NCBI GenBank assembly: GCA_963771835.1 | Contig: CAVYVA010000002.1 | Location: 1,125,719-1,189,718, forward strand | DNA from: CAVQCJ01 sp963771835 | GTDB taxonomy: Bacteria > Actinomycetota > Actinomycetes > Prado026 | Length of the DNA stretch: 64,000 nucleotides | Direction: 5' to 3' | Part shown: positions 42,395-50,547 of the stretch, piece after piece | Layout of the letters: each line of letters opens with the position of its first letter | How positions within the stretch are numbered: position 1 is the first letter of the stretch | Position numbers and translations under genes: made by a program | Notes under the pieces: generated by a model | The model's input: the letters and a program-made list of their open reading frames with translations, nothing else | Database searches by the model: none | What the model was told of the DNA's origin: nothing

Positions 42395-43130
42395 CTACGC
42401 CCCCAGGTACGCGTCGAGGACGGCAGGGTTGGACTGCACCTGCTCGGGCGGACCGGTGAAGATCGGGCGGCCGGCGTCGAGCACGACGACCGGGTCGCAC
42501 AGCCGCATCACGAACCCCATGTCGTGCTCGACGACCAGGAACGTGATGCCGGCCTCCTGCCGCTGCCGGATGTGCCGCTCCATCGTCTCGATGAGGACCG
42601 GGTTCACCCCGGCGGTCGGCTCGTCGAGCATCACCATGCGGGGCGAGCTCATCAGCACCGCCGCGAACTCGAGCAGCTTGCGCTGGCCGTACGAGAGCTC
42701 CGCCGCCATCAGCTCGGCGACCGGGGCGAGGCGTGAACTCCTCCAGCAGGCGCCTCGGCCCGGCTGCGGTCGGCGCGCCCGATGCGCCGGGTGAACGTCT
42801 GGCGCCACGTGTAGCCGCCGGCCACCGCGAGGTTCTCCAGCACGGTCAGCTGCGGGAACACCCGGGCCTGCTGGAAGGTCCGGGACAGCCCGTGCCGGTA
42901 CAGCTGCCCGGCGTCGCTGCCCGGTGACGTCGCGGCCGGCGAACCGGATCGTGCCCGCGTCGGCCCGCAGGTAGCCGGTGATGATGTTGAACAGGGTGGT
43001 CTTGCCGGACCCGTTCGGCCCGATCAGCCCGGTGACCGAGCCCTCCGGCACGCTCGAGCGTGCAGTCGTCGACGGCCTGCACGCCGCCGAACCGCTTGCG
43101 CACGCCCTCGACGCTGAGCAGACCGGTCAT
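42395..43130 (-). CDS. Branched-chain-type ABC transporter ATPase, LivG-like (four frameshifts)
   Basis: First ATPase of the importer: LLSVEGVRKRFGGVQAVDD, Walker A GLIGPNGSGKTTLFN, GLSRTFQQARVFPQLTVLEN (LivG-type Q-loop), SYGQRKLLEFA signature, Walker B VMLDEPTAGVNP and FLVVEHDMGFVM. Single extra bases near 43056, 42921, 42751 and 42734 interrupt the frame; removing each gives a normal-length protein. ATG at 43130 overlaps the LivM stop (ATGA), and LivF follows 2 bp later. Confidence 0.78.
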
Positions 43131-44164
43131 GGCCGCGCGCCTCCCCGGACGCCGACCGACTCGACCGCCGACGCGGCTGCGGCCGGGTCGGCGCTCGCGT
43201 CCAGGCTCGCCGCGCGGCGCCGGCGGCGCAGCCGGTCCGACAGCGTGGGCAGGATGCCGCGCGGCAGCAGCAGCATGATGAGCAGGAACACCAGCGCGTA
43301 CGCGATCAGGTAGAACTGGCTCGCGCCCAGCTGGTACGCCAGGTACTGCTGGCCGGTCTCCAGGATGAACGCGCCGAGCACCGGTCCCCACAGCGTCGCG
43401 CGCCCGCCGAGGAAGGTCATCAGCACGATGGCGATCGTGACCAGCGGGTCCACCGCGAACTGCGGGTAGATGAAGCTCTCGTAGTACGCCCAGACGCCGC
43501 CGACCATCGCGACGATCCCGACGCTCACGCTGAAGGCAGCACCTTGACCCCGGTGACGTGCACGCCGACGCCACGGGCCTTGTCCTCGTCCGCGCGCACC
43601 GACGACCAGGGACAGCCCGACCTTGCTGCGCATGACCAGCCAGGTCAGGCCCATCGCCAGCGCGAGCAGCACGACCAGCACGAAGTAGTACGGCCGCTCG
43701 AACGTCGCCGCGGGGAACGGCGGGATCGGCAGCGCGATGCCCTGCGCGCCGCCGGTCAGGTCGCGCAGGTTGAACGCGAGCGTCTGGACGACGAAGAGCA
43801 GAGTGATGGTCACGATCGCGAACACGTCGGCCCGGGTGCGCATGGAGACCAGGGCGATCGGCCAGCCGATCAGCGCACCGATGACGAACACCAGCGGCAG
43901 CAGCAGGAACGGCTCGTAGCCGGTGGTCACCTGGTGGCCCTTGAACAGGATCGCCAGCGTGTACGCGCCGATCCCGAAGAACGCCGCGTGCCCGAGCGAG
44001 GGGTAGCCGGCGAACCCGCCGACCAGGTTCCAGGCGCTCGACATGGTGGCGAACATCAGGGTGAAGATGAGCATGTTGATCACCCAGTGCTCGAGACCGA
44101 GCAGCGGGGCCGCCACGAGCACCGCGAAGAACAGCCCGCCCCGGGCGAGACCGGGCACGGTCAT
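43127..44164 (-). CDS. Branched-chain-type ABC transporter permease, LivM-like
   Basis: About 345 aa, 9-10 TM segments. WNLVGGFAGYPSLGHAAFFGIGAY is the LivM signature, GGAQGIALP and YYESFIYPQFAVDPLVTIAIVLMTFLGGRATLWGPVLGAF follow. The cytosolic loop is garbled between two compensating indels (one extra base near 43602, one missing near 43534); corrected, it reads VRADEDKARGVGVHVTGVKV, the expected EAA-like loop. ATG at 44164 overlaps the LivH stop. The C-terminal tail is Ala-rich. Confidence 0.82.
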   Translation of the reverse strand: MTVPGLARGGLFFAVLVAAPLLGLEHWVINMLIFTLMFATMSSAWNLVGGFAGYPSLGHAAFFGIGAYTLAILFKGHQVTTGYEPFLLLPLVFVIGALIGWPIALVSMRTRADVFAIVTITLLFVVQTLAFNLRDLTGGAQGIALPIPPFPAATFERPYYFVLVVLLALAMGLTWLVMRSKVGLSLVVGARGRGQGPWRRRARHRGQGAAFSVSVGIVAMVGGVWAYYESFIYPQFAVDPLVTIAIVLMTFLGGRATLWGPVLGAFILETGQQYLAYQLGASQFYLIAYALVFLLIMLLLPRGILPTLSDRLRRRRRAASLDASADPAAAASAVESVGVRGGARP

Positions 44165-45040
44165 ATCGAGCCCCGCTCGACCGTGCCGAACAGGCCCTGC
44201 GGCCGGACGAGCAGGACGAGGATGAGGATCACGAAGAACGTCATCTCCGACCACTCCGGCGAGATCGTCGCGGCGACGACGGCCGACGAGGTGGAGACGA
44301 TCACCGCGCCGACCACCGCGCCGCCGACGCTGCCGAGGCCGCCGAGGACGACGATCGAGAGCAGCCGGGAGATCAGGTCGTAGTGGCTGCCCGAGTTGAA
44401 CGGGTACAGCAGCCCGTACACCGAGCCGGCCGCGGCGGCGGTCGCCGCGCCCAGGCCGAAGCCGAGCGCGGAGACCCGTCGCGCGTCCACGCCGAGCAGC
44501 CGCGCGGACTCCGGGTTCTGCACGGTCGCCCGTACCGCACGGCCGAACCGGGTGCGGTTGAGCAGCAGGAACAGCAGCCCCAGCGAGACCAGCGACAGCC
44601 CGAACGCCCAGAACCGGACGACGGTGATCTGGTACCCGAACCAGCGTCCAGCTGGAGTTCGCGTAGCCGGTGTTGATGCTGCGGTACGTCGTCTTGAACG
44701 TGATGCTGAGCAGGCCCTCGATCAGCAGCGCCACCGCGAACGTGACCAGCAGGCTGAGCTCGGACCGGTCCTCCCGGCGCAGCGGCCGCAGGAAGGCCAG
44801 CTCGATCGCGACCCCCACCCCGAACATCACCACGGTGGTGACGGGGATCGCGAGGAACGGGTCCACGCCGAACGAGGTGAACAGCTGGTAGGCCAGATAG
44901 GCCGAGAGGATGACGAAGGCGCCCTGAGCCAGGTTGACCACTTTCATGATCCCGAAGATCAGGGTCTGACCGGAGGCCATCAGCGCGTACACGCCTCCGG
45001 TCAGCACCCCGAGGATCACCCCTTGGATCAGGGCGTGCAT
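44161..45040 (-). CDS. Branched-chain-type ABC transporter permease, LivH-like (one frameshift)
   Basis: About 292 aa. LIQGVILGVLTGGVYALMASGQTLIFGIMKVVNLAQGAF is the classic LivH N-terminus; the second part has QNPESARLLGVDARRVSALGFGLG and VVLGGLGSVGGAVVGA. The halves are joined by removing one base near 44647, which gives WFGYQITVVRFWAFG. ATG at 45040 follows the binding-protein stop, with GGAGGG upstream. Partner of LivM in the membrane channel. Confidence 0.82.
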
Positions 45041-45047
45041 CCGTGGG

Positions 45048-46309
45048 TCACCCTCCCCATCCCGGCTTCGGGTACACCGGCTGCGCCTGGGCGATGGAGG
45101 CGGGGAACACCGGGACGAGCTTGCCGCCCTGCCACTGGATCAGGTTGAAGCTGCCGATCGGCGCTCCGTTGGCGCCCCAGCTGAGGTCGCCCACCAGCGT
45201 CGGCCAGACGCCCTGGTGCAGCGTGCTGATGATCGTCGCGTTGTCGATCTTGCCGGTCTTGGCCGCTTCCTCCTCCAGCACCTGCCCGGCTGCGTACGCC
45301 TCGGCGCTGCTGTTGTCGATCGTGTCGGCCGTGCCGCCGTACGCCTTGATGTACGCGGCGGTGAACTCGTCGCTTCCCTTGGCCGTCGAGCCGGGGAACC
45401 AGTCGCCCGCCGACATGATGCCCGGCCGTGTTCTGGGCCCCGACCTTGTCCGGGAACTCGGCCGGCGAGTTGGCGCCGTTCGACATGAACATGAACTTCG
45501 GGCTGAACTTGAGCTGGACGAGGCTCTTGACCTGCCCGTAGGCGTCGTCGCTCTGGGTACCGCTCACGAGCACGTCGGGGTTGGCGGCCGCCACCTTGGT
45601 CATGATGGCCGAGAAGTCCTGCGTCTCCGCCGGGTAGACCTGCTTGTAGACCGTCTTGATCCCGGCCTTCTCGAAGCGCAGGCGGATGCTCTCCGCGATG
45701 GGCGCGGCGAACGGGTCGTCGAGCTCGGCGTACGCGGCCGTCTTCGGCTGGTCCGCCGCGGGCAGCGAGAGCACCCAGTCCGCGAACACGCACGCCGGAC
45801 TGCACGACCGGTGCCGGCTGCACGAAGAACAGGTTGTTGAGGTTCTGCGCGAAGACCGCAGGGCCACCGCCGGCCGGCTCCAGGAACGCGTAGCCGTACC
45901 GATGCGCGACCTGGGAGGCCGGGACGGTGAGCAGGCTCGAGAACGGCCCGAACACGAGGTCGACCTTGTCGGAGTTGATGAGGTTCTGGTAGTTCGTCAC
46001 GACCTGGGTCGGGCTGGACGCGTCGTCCACGATCTTGAACTGCACCTGCCGCCCGAGGATGCCGCCCTTGGCGTTCACCTGGGCCGCCCACAGGTCGTAC
46101 CCGTTCTTCACCGCCTTGCCAGGGTCGGCGAAGTCGCCGGTGAGCGATATCGAGGCGCCGATGACGAGCGGCGACTTGTTGGCCGAGGCCGACGTGGTCG
46201 TGCTGGGCGTCGAGCTGGAGCTGCAGGCAGCCAGCACCACCATCGAGACGAGCGCCGAGACACCGAACACTGCCGAGCTACGACTCCGCAAACGATTGCT
46301 CCGTGCCAT
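45048..46309 (-). CDS. ABC transporter substrate-binding lipoprotein (two frameshifts)
   Basis: First gene of the operon. Lipobox VVLAACSSSS after a short signal; mature protein of the Leu/Ile/Val-binding fold: PLVIGASISLTGDFADPGKAV, NAKGGILGRQVQFKIVDDASSP, FGPFSSLLTVPASQVAHRYGYAFLEP. Extra bases near 45797 and 45421 split it; corrected joins are SGCVFADWVLSL and NTAGIMSAGDWF. The relatives transport amino acids, amides, urea or aromatic compounds, so the ligand is open. ATG at 46309 behind GGAGGATCGGTC. A LacI-like site overlaps codons 4-8. Confidence 0.82.
46288..46299. promoter_or_regulatory. LacI-type operator candidate 1 (within start of binding-protein gene)
   Basis: GCAAACGATTGC, a near-perfect palindrome with the central CG typical of LacI/GalR operators. 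It lies just inside the coding start of the binding-protein gene, 95 bp from the second site (about nine helical turns), compatible with DNA looping. Confidence 0.55.
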
Positions 46310-46382
46310 GACCGATCCTCCATGACGAGGCTTGGAGAACTGCGGACCCAGGCGTCCGTTGCCGCTCGTCCGTGCTCCGGGC

Positions 46383-46394
46383 ACAAACGATTGC
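46383..46394. promoter_or_regulatory. LacI-type operator candidate 2 (divergent promoter)
   Basis: ACAAACGATTGC, 11 of 12 bases identical to site 1, 74 bases upstream of the binding-protein start. Between sites 2 and 3 lies a weaker related half, CGAAACGTTGC at 46438-46448. Confidence 0.55.
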
Positions 46395-46481
46395 GGTCAA
46401 TCTGGCGCAGCGGTTGTCGGAAGTCAAGACACCTGGCCGAAACGTTGCCGTCATGACACCGACTGACGACGATCCTGTGTC

Positions 46482-46493
46482 GCAACCGATTGC
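46482..46493. promoter_or_regulatory. LacI-type operator candidate 3 (upstream of the regulator gene)
   Basis: GCAACCGATTGC, 11 of 12 bases identical to site 1, 37 bases upstream of the LacI-family gene start. Placement suggests autoregulation as well as control of the transport operon. Confidence 0.55.
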
Positions 46494-46529
46494 GCCGCAG
46501 GGGCCTCTGAAAGGCCCTAGGCTGGCGAC

Positions 46530-47553
46530 GTGCAGCGGGTGAAGCTGATCGACGTGGCGAGCGCCGCCGGGGTCCATCCCGGCACCGCCAGCCGTGCGCT
46601 GAACCCCGCCACCCGCGACCAGGTCAGCCGCGAGACCTCCCGTCGGGTGGTGCTGGCGGCGCAGCGCCTCGGCTACGTCCCGAACACTCTCGCCCGCGGG
46701 CTGCGGACGGCACGCTCGTACGTCGTCGGCATGGTCGTTCCGGACATCACGAACCCGCTGTTCCCGCCGATCGTCCGCGGCGCCGAGCAGCTGCTGAGCG
46801 AGGCCGGCTACACGCTGGTGCTGACGGACACCGACAACGACATGGGCACGGAGCGGCGTCAGGTCGAGCAGCTGCGGGCCCGTGGCGCGGACGGGTTCAT
46901 CATCGCCACCGCGCGCTGGCAGGACCCGCTCCTGGACGAGCTGGCCGACTCCGGGCTGCCGGCGGTCCTGGTCAACCGCAACACCTCCAGCCGCGCGCTG
47001 CCGTACGTCGGCGGCGACGAGCGCACCGGCGTCGGTCTGGCCGTCGAGCACCTGGTCGGGCTGGGGCACCGGCGCATCGCGTACGTGGCCGGACCGCAGG
47101 ACACCTCCACCGGCCGCGAGCGCGCGAGCGCATTCCGGGCTGGCGGTGCGTGCGCACGGCCTGCCCGCGCCCCGCGGGACGGTGACGTCGGCGGCGGCCT
47201 ACAACGAGGCCGCCGGGGCCGAGGCGACCAGGAGGCTGCTCGGCGCGACCAGGGAGTTCACCGCCATCCTCGCCGGCAACGACCTGATCGCGCTCGGCGT
47301 CCTGTCCGTCCTCGCGGAGCAGGGGATCCGGTGCCCCGCCGACGTGTCGGTGGTCGGGTTCAACGACATGCCGATGGTGGACAAGCTGACGCCACCGCTG
47401 ACGACCGTCCGGCTGCCGCTGCACGAGATCGGCCAGGCGGCCGCCCGCATCCTTCTGCGCGAGCTCGACGGCGCTGACGGGACGGCGAGCGTGACGCAGA
47501 CCCTGCTCGGCGTCGAGCTCGCGGTCCGCGGGAGCACGGCTCCGCCGGCCTGA
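46530..47553 (+). CDS. LacI-family transcriptional regulator (one frameshift)
   Basis: About 340 aa. N-terminal LacI helix-turn-helix KLIDVASAAGVHPGTASRALN, hinge YVPNTLARGLRTARSYVVGMVVPDITNPLF, then a periplasmic-binding-protein-like sensor with GADGFIIATARW, LVNRNTSSRALPYV and, after the break, AILAGNDLIALGVLSVLAEQGI and DVSVVGFNDMPMVDKLTPPLTTV. One extra base near 47138 separates the two parts. GTG at 46530. Divergent from the transport operon and expected to repress it until a ligand, probably the imported substrate or a product, binds. Confidence 0.85.
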
Positions 47554-47591
47554 CCGGTCCGGCCCGGGGGTCCTGCGTCCGCGGTGAACGT

Positions 47592-48263
47592 TCAGAGCGA
47601 CCGGACCGCCCACAGCACACCGACCTTGTCGATGCGGTGCTCGGGGTTGCCGAGGGCGTCCTTCCAGTAGTCACCGGCCGCGTGGTCCTCGGGTGTCGAG
47701 CACGTCGACACCGTGATCATCGCCCGGGTCGGAGCCCGGCCGGGATGGCCCGGCACCGCCGCGGACTGCAGGGCCAGCGAGGCCCGGGACCGGAACGAGA
47801 CCGTCAACGTCCCGGTGACCACGTAGTCGTAGACGACCGTCCCGGTGCTGACCAGGATGTGCGCGCCGTCCGGCACCGACGGGAGCCGGCGCAGCGGCCC
47901 ACCCGCCGACGTGCGGTGCCCGGTGACGATCAGGTTGCCCACCTCGCCGGGGCCGACCCCGCCCAGGCGCCCGCGCGGGCTGGCGCCCCAGCCGTGGTCC
48001 TCGATGCGCGTCCCGGCCAGGTCGTCGGCCTGGCCGACGTACGCCAGCACCGGAAGATCGTGCACACCGATCGAGGGGATGCTCACCAGCAGGCGGGCGG
48101 CGGCCGGAACGGGGGCCGGCGCTGCGGCCACCGGCCGGACGGTCGGCACCGGCGGCCGGTCCTGGGACGACGCGACGCTCTGGGCCGGCGCGGCCGCGGC
48201 GGGGGAGCACGCAGCCAGCAGGCCGCAGGCTGCTGCCACCGCCACGGCGCGGGTCCGACCCAT
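47592..48263 (-). CDS. Class E/F-type sortase
   Basis: About 223 aa transpeptidase. N-terminal signal/anchor (VAVAAACGLLAACSP, which also fits a lipobox), Pro/Ala-rich linker, then the sortase barrel: LLVSIPSIGVHDLPVLAYVG, LIVTGHRTSAGGPLRRL (catalytic His), MITVSTCSTPEDHAAGD (catalytic Cys in T-C) and EHRIDKVGVL (Arg). It attaches or processes surface proteins with a sorting signal; no LPxTG substrate is visible nearby. ATG at 48263 with GGGAGG upstream; ATG at 48272 also possible. Third gene of an exported trio. Confidence 0.82.
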   Translation of the reverse strand: MGRTRAVAVAAACGLLAACSPAAAAPAQSVASSQDRPPVPTVRPVAAAPAPVPAAARLLVSIPSIGVHDLPVLAYVGQADDLAGTRIEDHGWGASPRGRLGGVGPGEVGNLIVTGHRTSAGGPLRRLPSVPDGAHILVSTGTVVYDYVVTGTLTVSFRSRASLALQSAAVPGHPGRAPTRAMITVSTCSTPEDHAAGDYWKDALGNPEHRIDKVGVLWAVRSL

Positions 48264-48317
48264 GTCCTGCATCCTCCCTCCGAGGGTCCCGACGCGGGTC
48301 GGCTTCCGCCGACGCGG

Positions 48318-49586
48318 CTACCGGAAGACGCCGGTGTGCCCGAGGGAGTAGCGGCCCGGCTGCGGGTAGACGCACAGGCCGTGCGGGCCGGCCCCGACCC
48401 TGATGCGCGCCAGCAGCGCGCCGGTACGGGTGGAGATCGCGTAGACCACGCCGTTGTACCGCCCGGTCAGCCACAGCACGTTGCCGTCCGCCGAAAGCCC
48501 GCCCATGTCCGGGCTGCCGCCGCCCGGCAGGTGCCACGTGCCGATCACCCGGTCGGTGCGCAGGTCGATCCGGGAGATCGAGCCGGCGCCGCGGTTGGAC
48601 ACGTACAGAACGCGTGAGTCGCGGCTCACGTACTCGCCGTGCGCACCCGTTCCGGTGTGCAGGAAGGCGCGGATCCGCATCCGAGCGCCGTCGATGAGCC
48701 AGACACCGTTGTGCATCATGTCGGCCACGTAGAACACGTGCCCGTCCGGGGCGACCTTCACGTCCTGCGGCATGCTCGGACCGGGCAGCCGCAGCGTGGC
48801 GACGATCGCCATCCGCTCGGTGTCCACCTTGAGGATCTGGCCGGAGAACTCGCAGCTGACCAGGAAGTAGCGGCCGTCGAGGGAGAAGTCGGCGTGGTTC
48901 ACGCCCAGGCACGGGACGTGGACCCGCTTGCGCACCTTCATGGTGTGCGGGTCGGCGAAGACCAGCTGCCGGTCGTTGCTGGCCATGACGACCGCGTACC
49001 TGCCGTTCGGCGTGAAGTACAGGTTGTACGGGTCGTGCACCGGGACAGCGCGGCCGAAGCGGCCGGTCCGCGGGTCGATCGGGGTGACGCTGTTCCCGAG
49101 GTCGTTGTTGACCCACAGCGTGCGCAGGTCCCACGACGGGACCACGTGCTGCGGCTCGCGGCCGACGCGGTAGGTCCCGAGCACGCGGTAGGTGGCCGGG
49201 TCGATCACGGTCACGGTGTTGCCGCCGCTGTTGGGGACGTACACGCGCGCGGGCATTCCGCGGACGGTCGCCGAGAACATCCCCGGACGGTCCGCGGCAT
49301 ACGCGTCCGCGGGGTTCAGCAGCGGTGGCATCCCGGGCAGCGCACCGAGCTGTCCCGGACCGGACGCCGGGAGCGAGCCGGCCCCGGCGCCGGTTGCGCC
49401 GGTACCAGCCAGGTCGCTGCCGCCGGCGCCCATGCTCATCGACGCCATTCCAGTCCCGGTGCTCGCCGCGGACTCCCCCGCCGACGGACGCCCCGTGACC
49501 AGCAGCGCGACCATGGTCACGGTCACCACCGTGGCGACGAGCAGGACCGCCGTGCGGGCCAGCCGCATCCGCCTTCGCCGGCTCAC
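48318..49586 (-). CDS. YncE-like extracytoplasmic beta-propeller protein
   Basis: About 422 aa. Signal/TM at the N-terminus (ARTAVLLVATVVTVTMVALLV), a Ser/Gly/Met-rich spacer, then seven-bladed-propeller repeats: RVYVPNSGGNTVTVIDPATY, LWVNNDLGNSVTPIDPRTG, FYVADMMHNGVWLIDGARM, LYVSNRGAGSISRIDLRTD, LWLTGRYNGVVYAISTRTG. Likely a protein- or ligand-binding scaffold outside the cell. GTG at 49586 overlaps the stop of the deacetylase gene (GTGA) with GGAG upstream; ATG at 49568 is the alternative. 54 bp before the sortase gene. Confidence 0.8.
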   Translation of the reverse strand: MSRRRRMRLARTAVLLVATVVTVTMVALLVTGRPSAGESAASTGTGMASMSMGAGGSDLAGTGATGAGAGSLPASGPGQLGALPGMPPLLNPADAYAADRPGMFSATVRGMPARVYVPNSGGNTVTVIDPATYRVLGTYRVGREPQHVVPSWDLRTLWVNNDLGNSVTPIDPRTGRFGRAVPVHDPYNLYFTPNGRYAVVMASNDRQLVFADPHTMKVRKRVHVPCLGVNHADFSLDGRYFLVSCEFSGQILKVDTERMAIVATLRLPGPSMPQDVKVAPDGHVFYVADMMHNGVWLIDGARMRIRAFLHTGTGAHGEYVSRDSRVLYVSNRGAGSISRIDLRTDRVIGTWHLPGGGSPDMGGLSADGNVLWLTGRYNGVVYAISTRTGALLARIRVGAGPHGLCVYPQPGRYSLGHTGVFR

Positions 49587-50380
49587 GACAGGAGCTCCGA
49601 CACCGTGCACACGCGCATCGAGCGGGCCGAAAGCGCGTCCAGCAGCGTGGGCAGGGCAGCCGCCGTCCCCGGGTGCCCCAGGTGCATGCTCACGATCGAA
49701 CCCCGACGCGCGTGCGCCAGCACGTTCGCGGTGATCGCCCGCGGTCCGGGGTCGGTCCAGTCCAGCGAGTCGACGTCGTAGCTGACGCACACCGGGTACC
49801 CGACGCGCGCCGCGGCTGCTCGGATCACCGGGGTGCTGCTCGGCGTCCCGGACGGCCGGAACCAGTGACCGGGGGTGCCGGCCAGCCGGGTGAGGGCGGC
49901 GGCACCGCGCGCGATCTCGGCGCGGGCCTGGTCCGCGGTCAGCCGGCGCATCGGGAGGTGCCGGTAGGTGTGGTTGCCGAGCTCGTGCCCGGCCGCGAGC
50001 ACGGCATGACCCAGGTCGGGCTGGGCGTCCAACCACGACCCGACCGCGAAGACCGTCACGTGGACCTGTGCCCTGGCGAGCACGTCGAGGACCTGGTGCG
50101 TGACCGACGCGGCTCCGGCGCCGTGGAACGTGAGCGCGAGGACCGGCGCGGTCGTGTCGGCACCGACCACGTCCCCGGAGGAATTGAGCCGCCGGCGCGG
50201 CGGCCCTGCTGCAACGTTCCCGGGGCTGGGGGCCGCTGCGGATGCCGTCGCACTCCGGGTGCCCGAAGCGGCCGGCGTCGGCGCGGAAGCCGACGTGGTC
50301 GACGACGTCCGGCTGCATCCGGCCGCCAGCAGCGCGCCACCGAGCAGCAGGTCGCGGCGCCGCAGGCTCCGGTCAGGCAT
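49583..50380 (-). CDS. Polysaccharide-deacetylase-fold lipoprotein with altered active site
   Basis: About 265 aa. Twin-Arg-like start (LRRRDLLLGG) and lipobox LLAAGCSR, Ser/Thr/Ala linker, then a NodB-homology domain: VLALTFHGAGAASVTHQVLDVL, AGHELGNHTYRHL (metal His pair kept), HWFRPSGTPSSTPVIRAA, SIVSMHLGHPGTAAALPTLL. The usual T-F-D-D-G-P motif, with catalytic and metal Asp, is T-F-H-G-A-G here, so normal deacetylation is doubtful. Start at ATG 50380 (MPDRSLRRR). Coupled to the propeller and sortase genes. Confidence 0.78.
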   Translation of the reverse strand: MPDRSLRRRDLLLGGALLAAGCSRTSSTTSASAPTPAASGTRSATASAAAPSPGNVAAGPPRRRLNSSGDVVGADTTAPVLALTFHGAGAASVTHQVLDVLARAQVHVTVFAVGSWLDAQPDLGHAVLAAGHELGNHTYRHLPMRRLTADQARAEIARGAAALTRLAGTPGHWFRPSGTPSSTPVIRAAAARVGYPVCVSYDVDSLDWTDPGPRAITANVLAHARRGSIVSMHLGHPGTAAALPTLLDALSARSMRVCTVSELLS

Positions 50381-50547
50381 CAGTGCCGCAGAACGCGTGC
50401 GGAGCGGACATCCATCCACTGTCGCTGTTGTCAGGTAAGCGGGAGGTAAGGGACTCGCCGCGGTCAGGCAATGCTCGGCCGCGATCGCCGAGTCGGCCCG
50501 CCAGCAGCGCCGCCGCTGCGTCCGGGTCGGGATCTACGGTGCGGATC

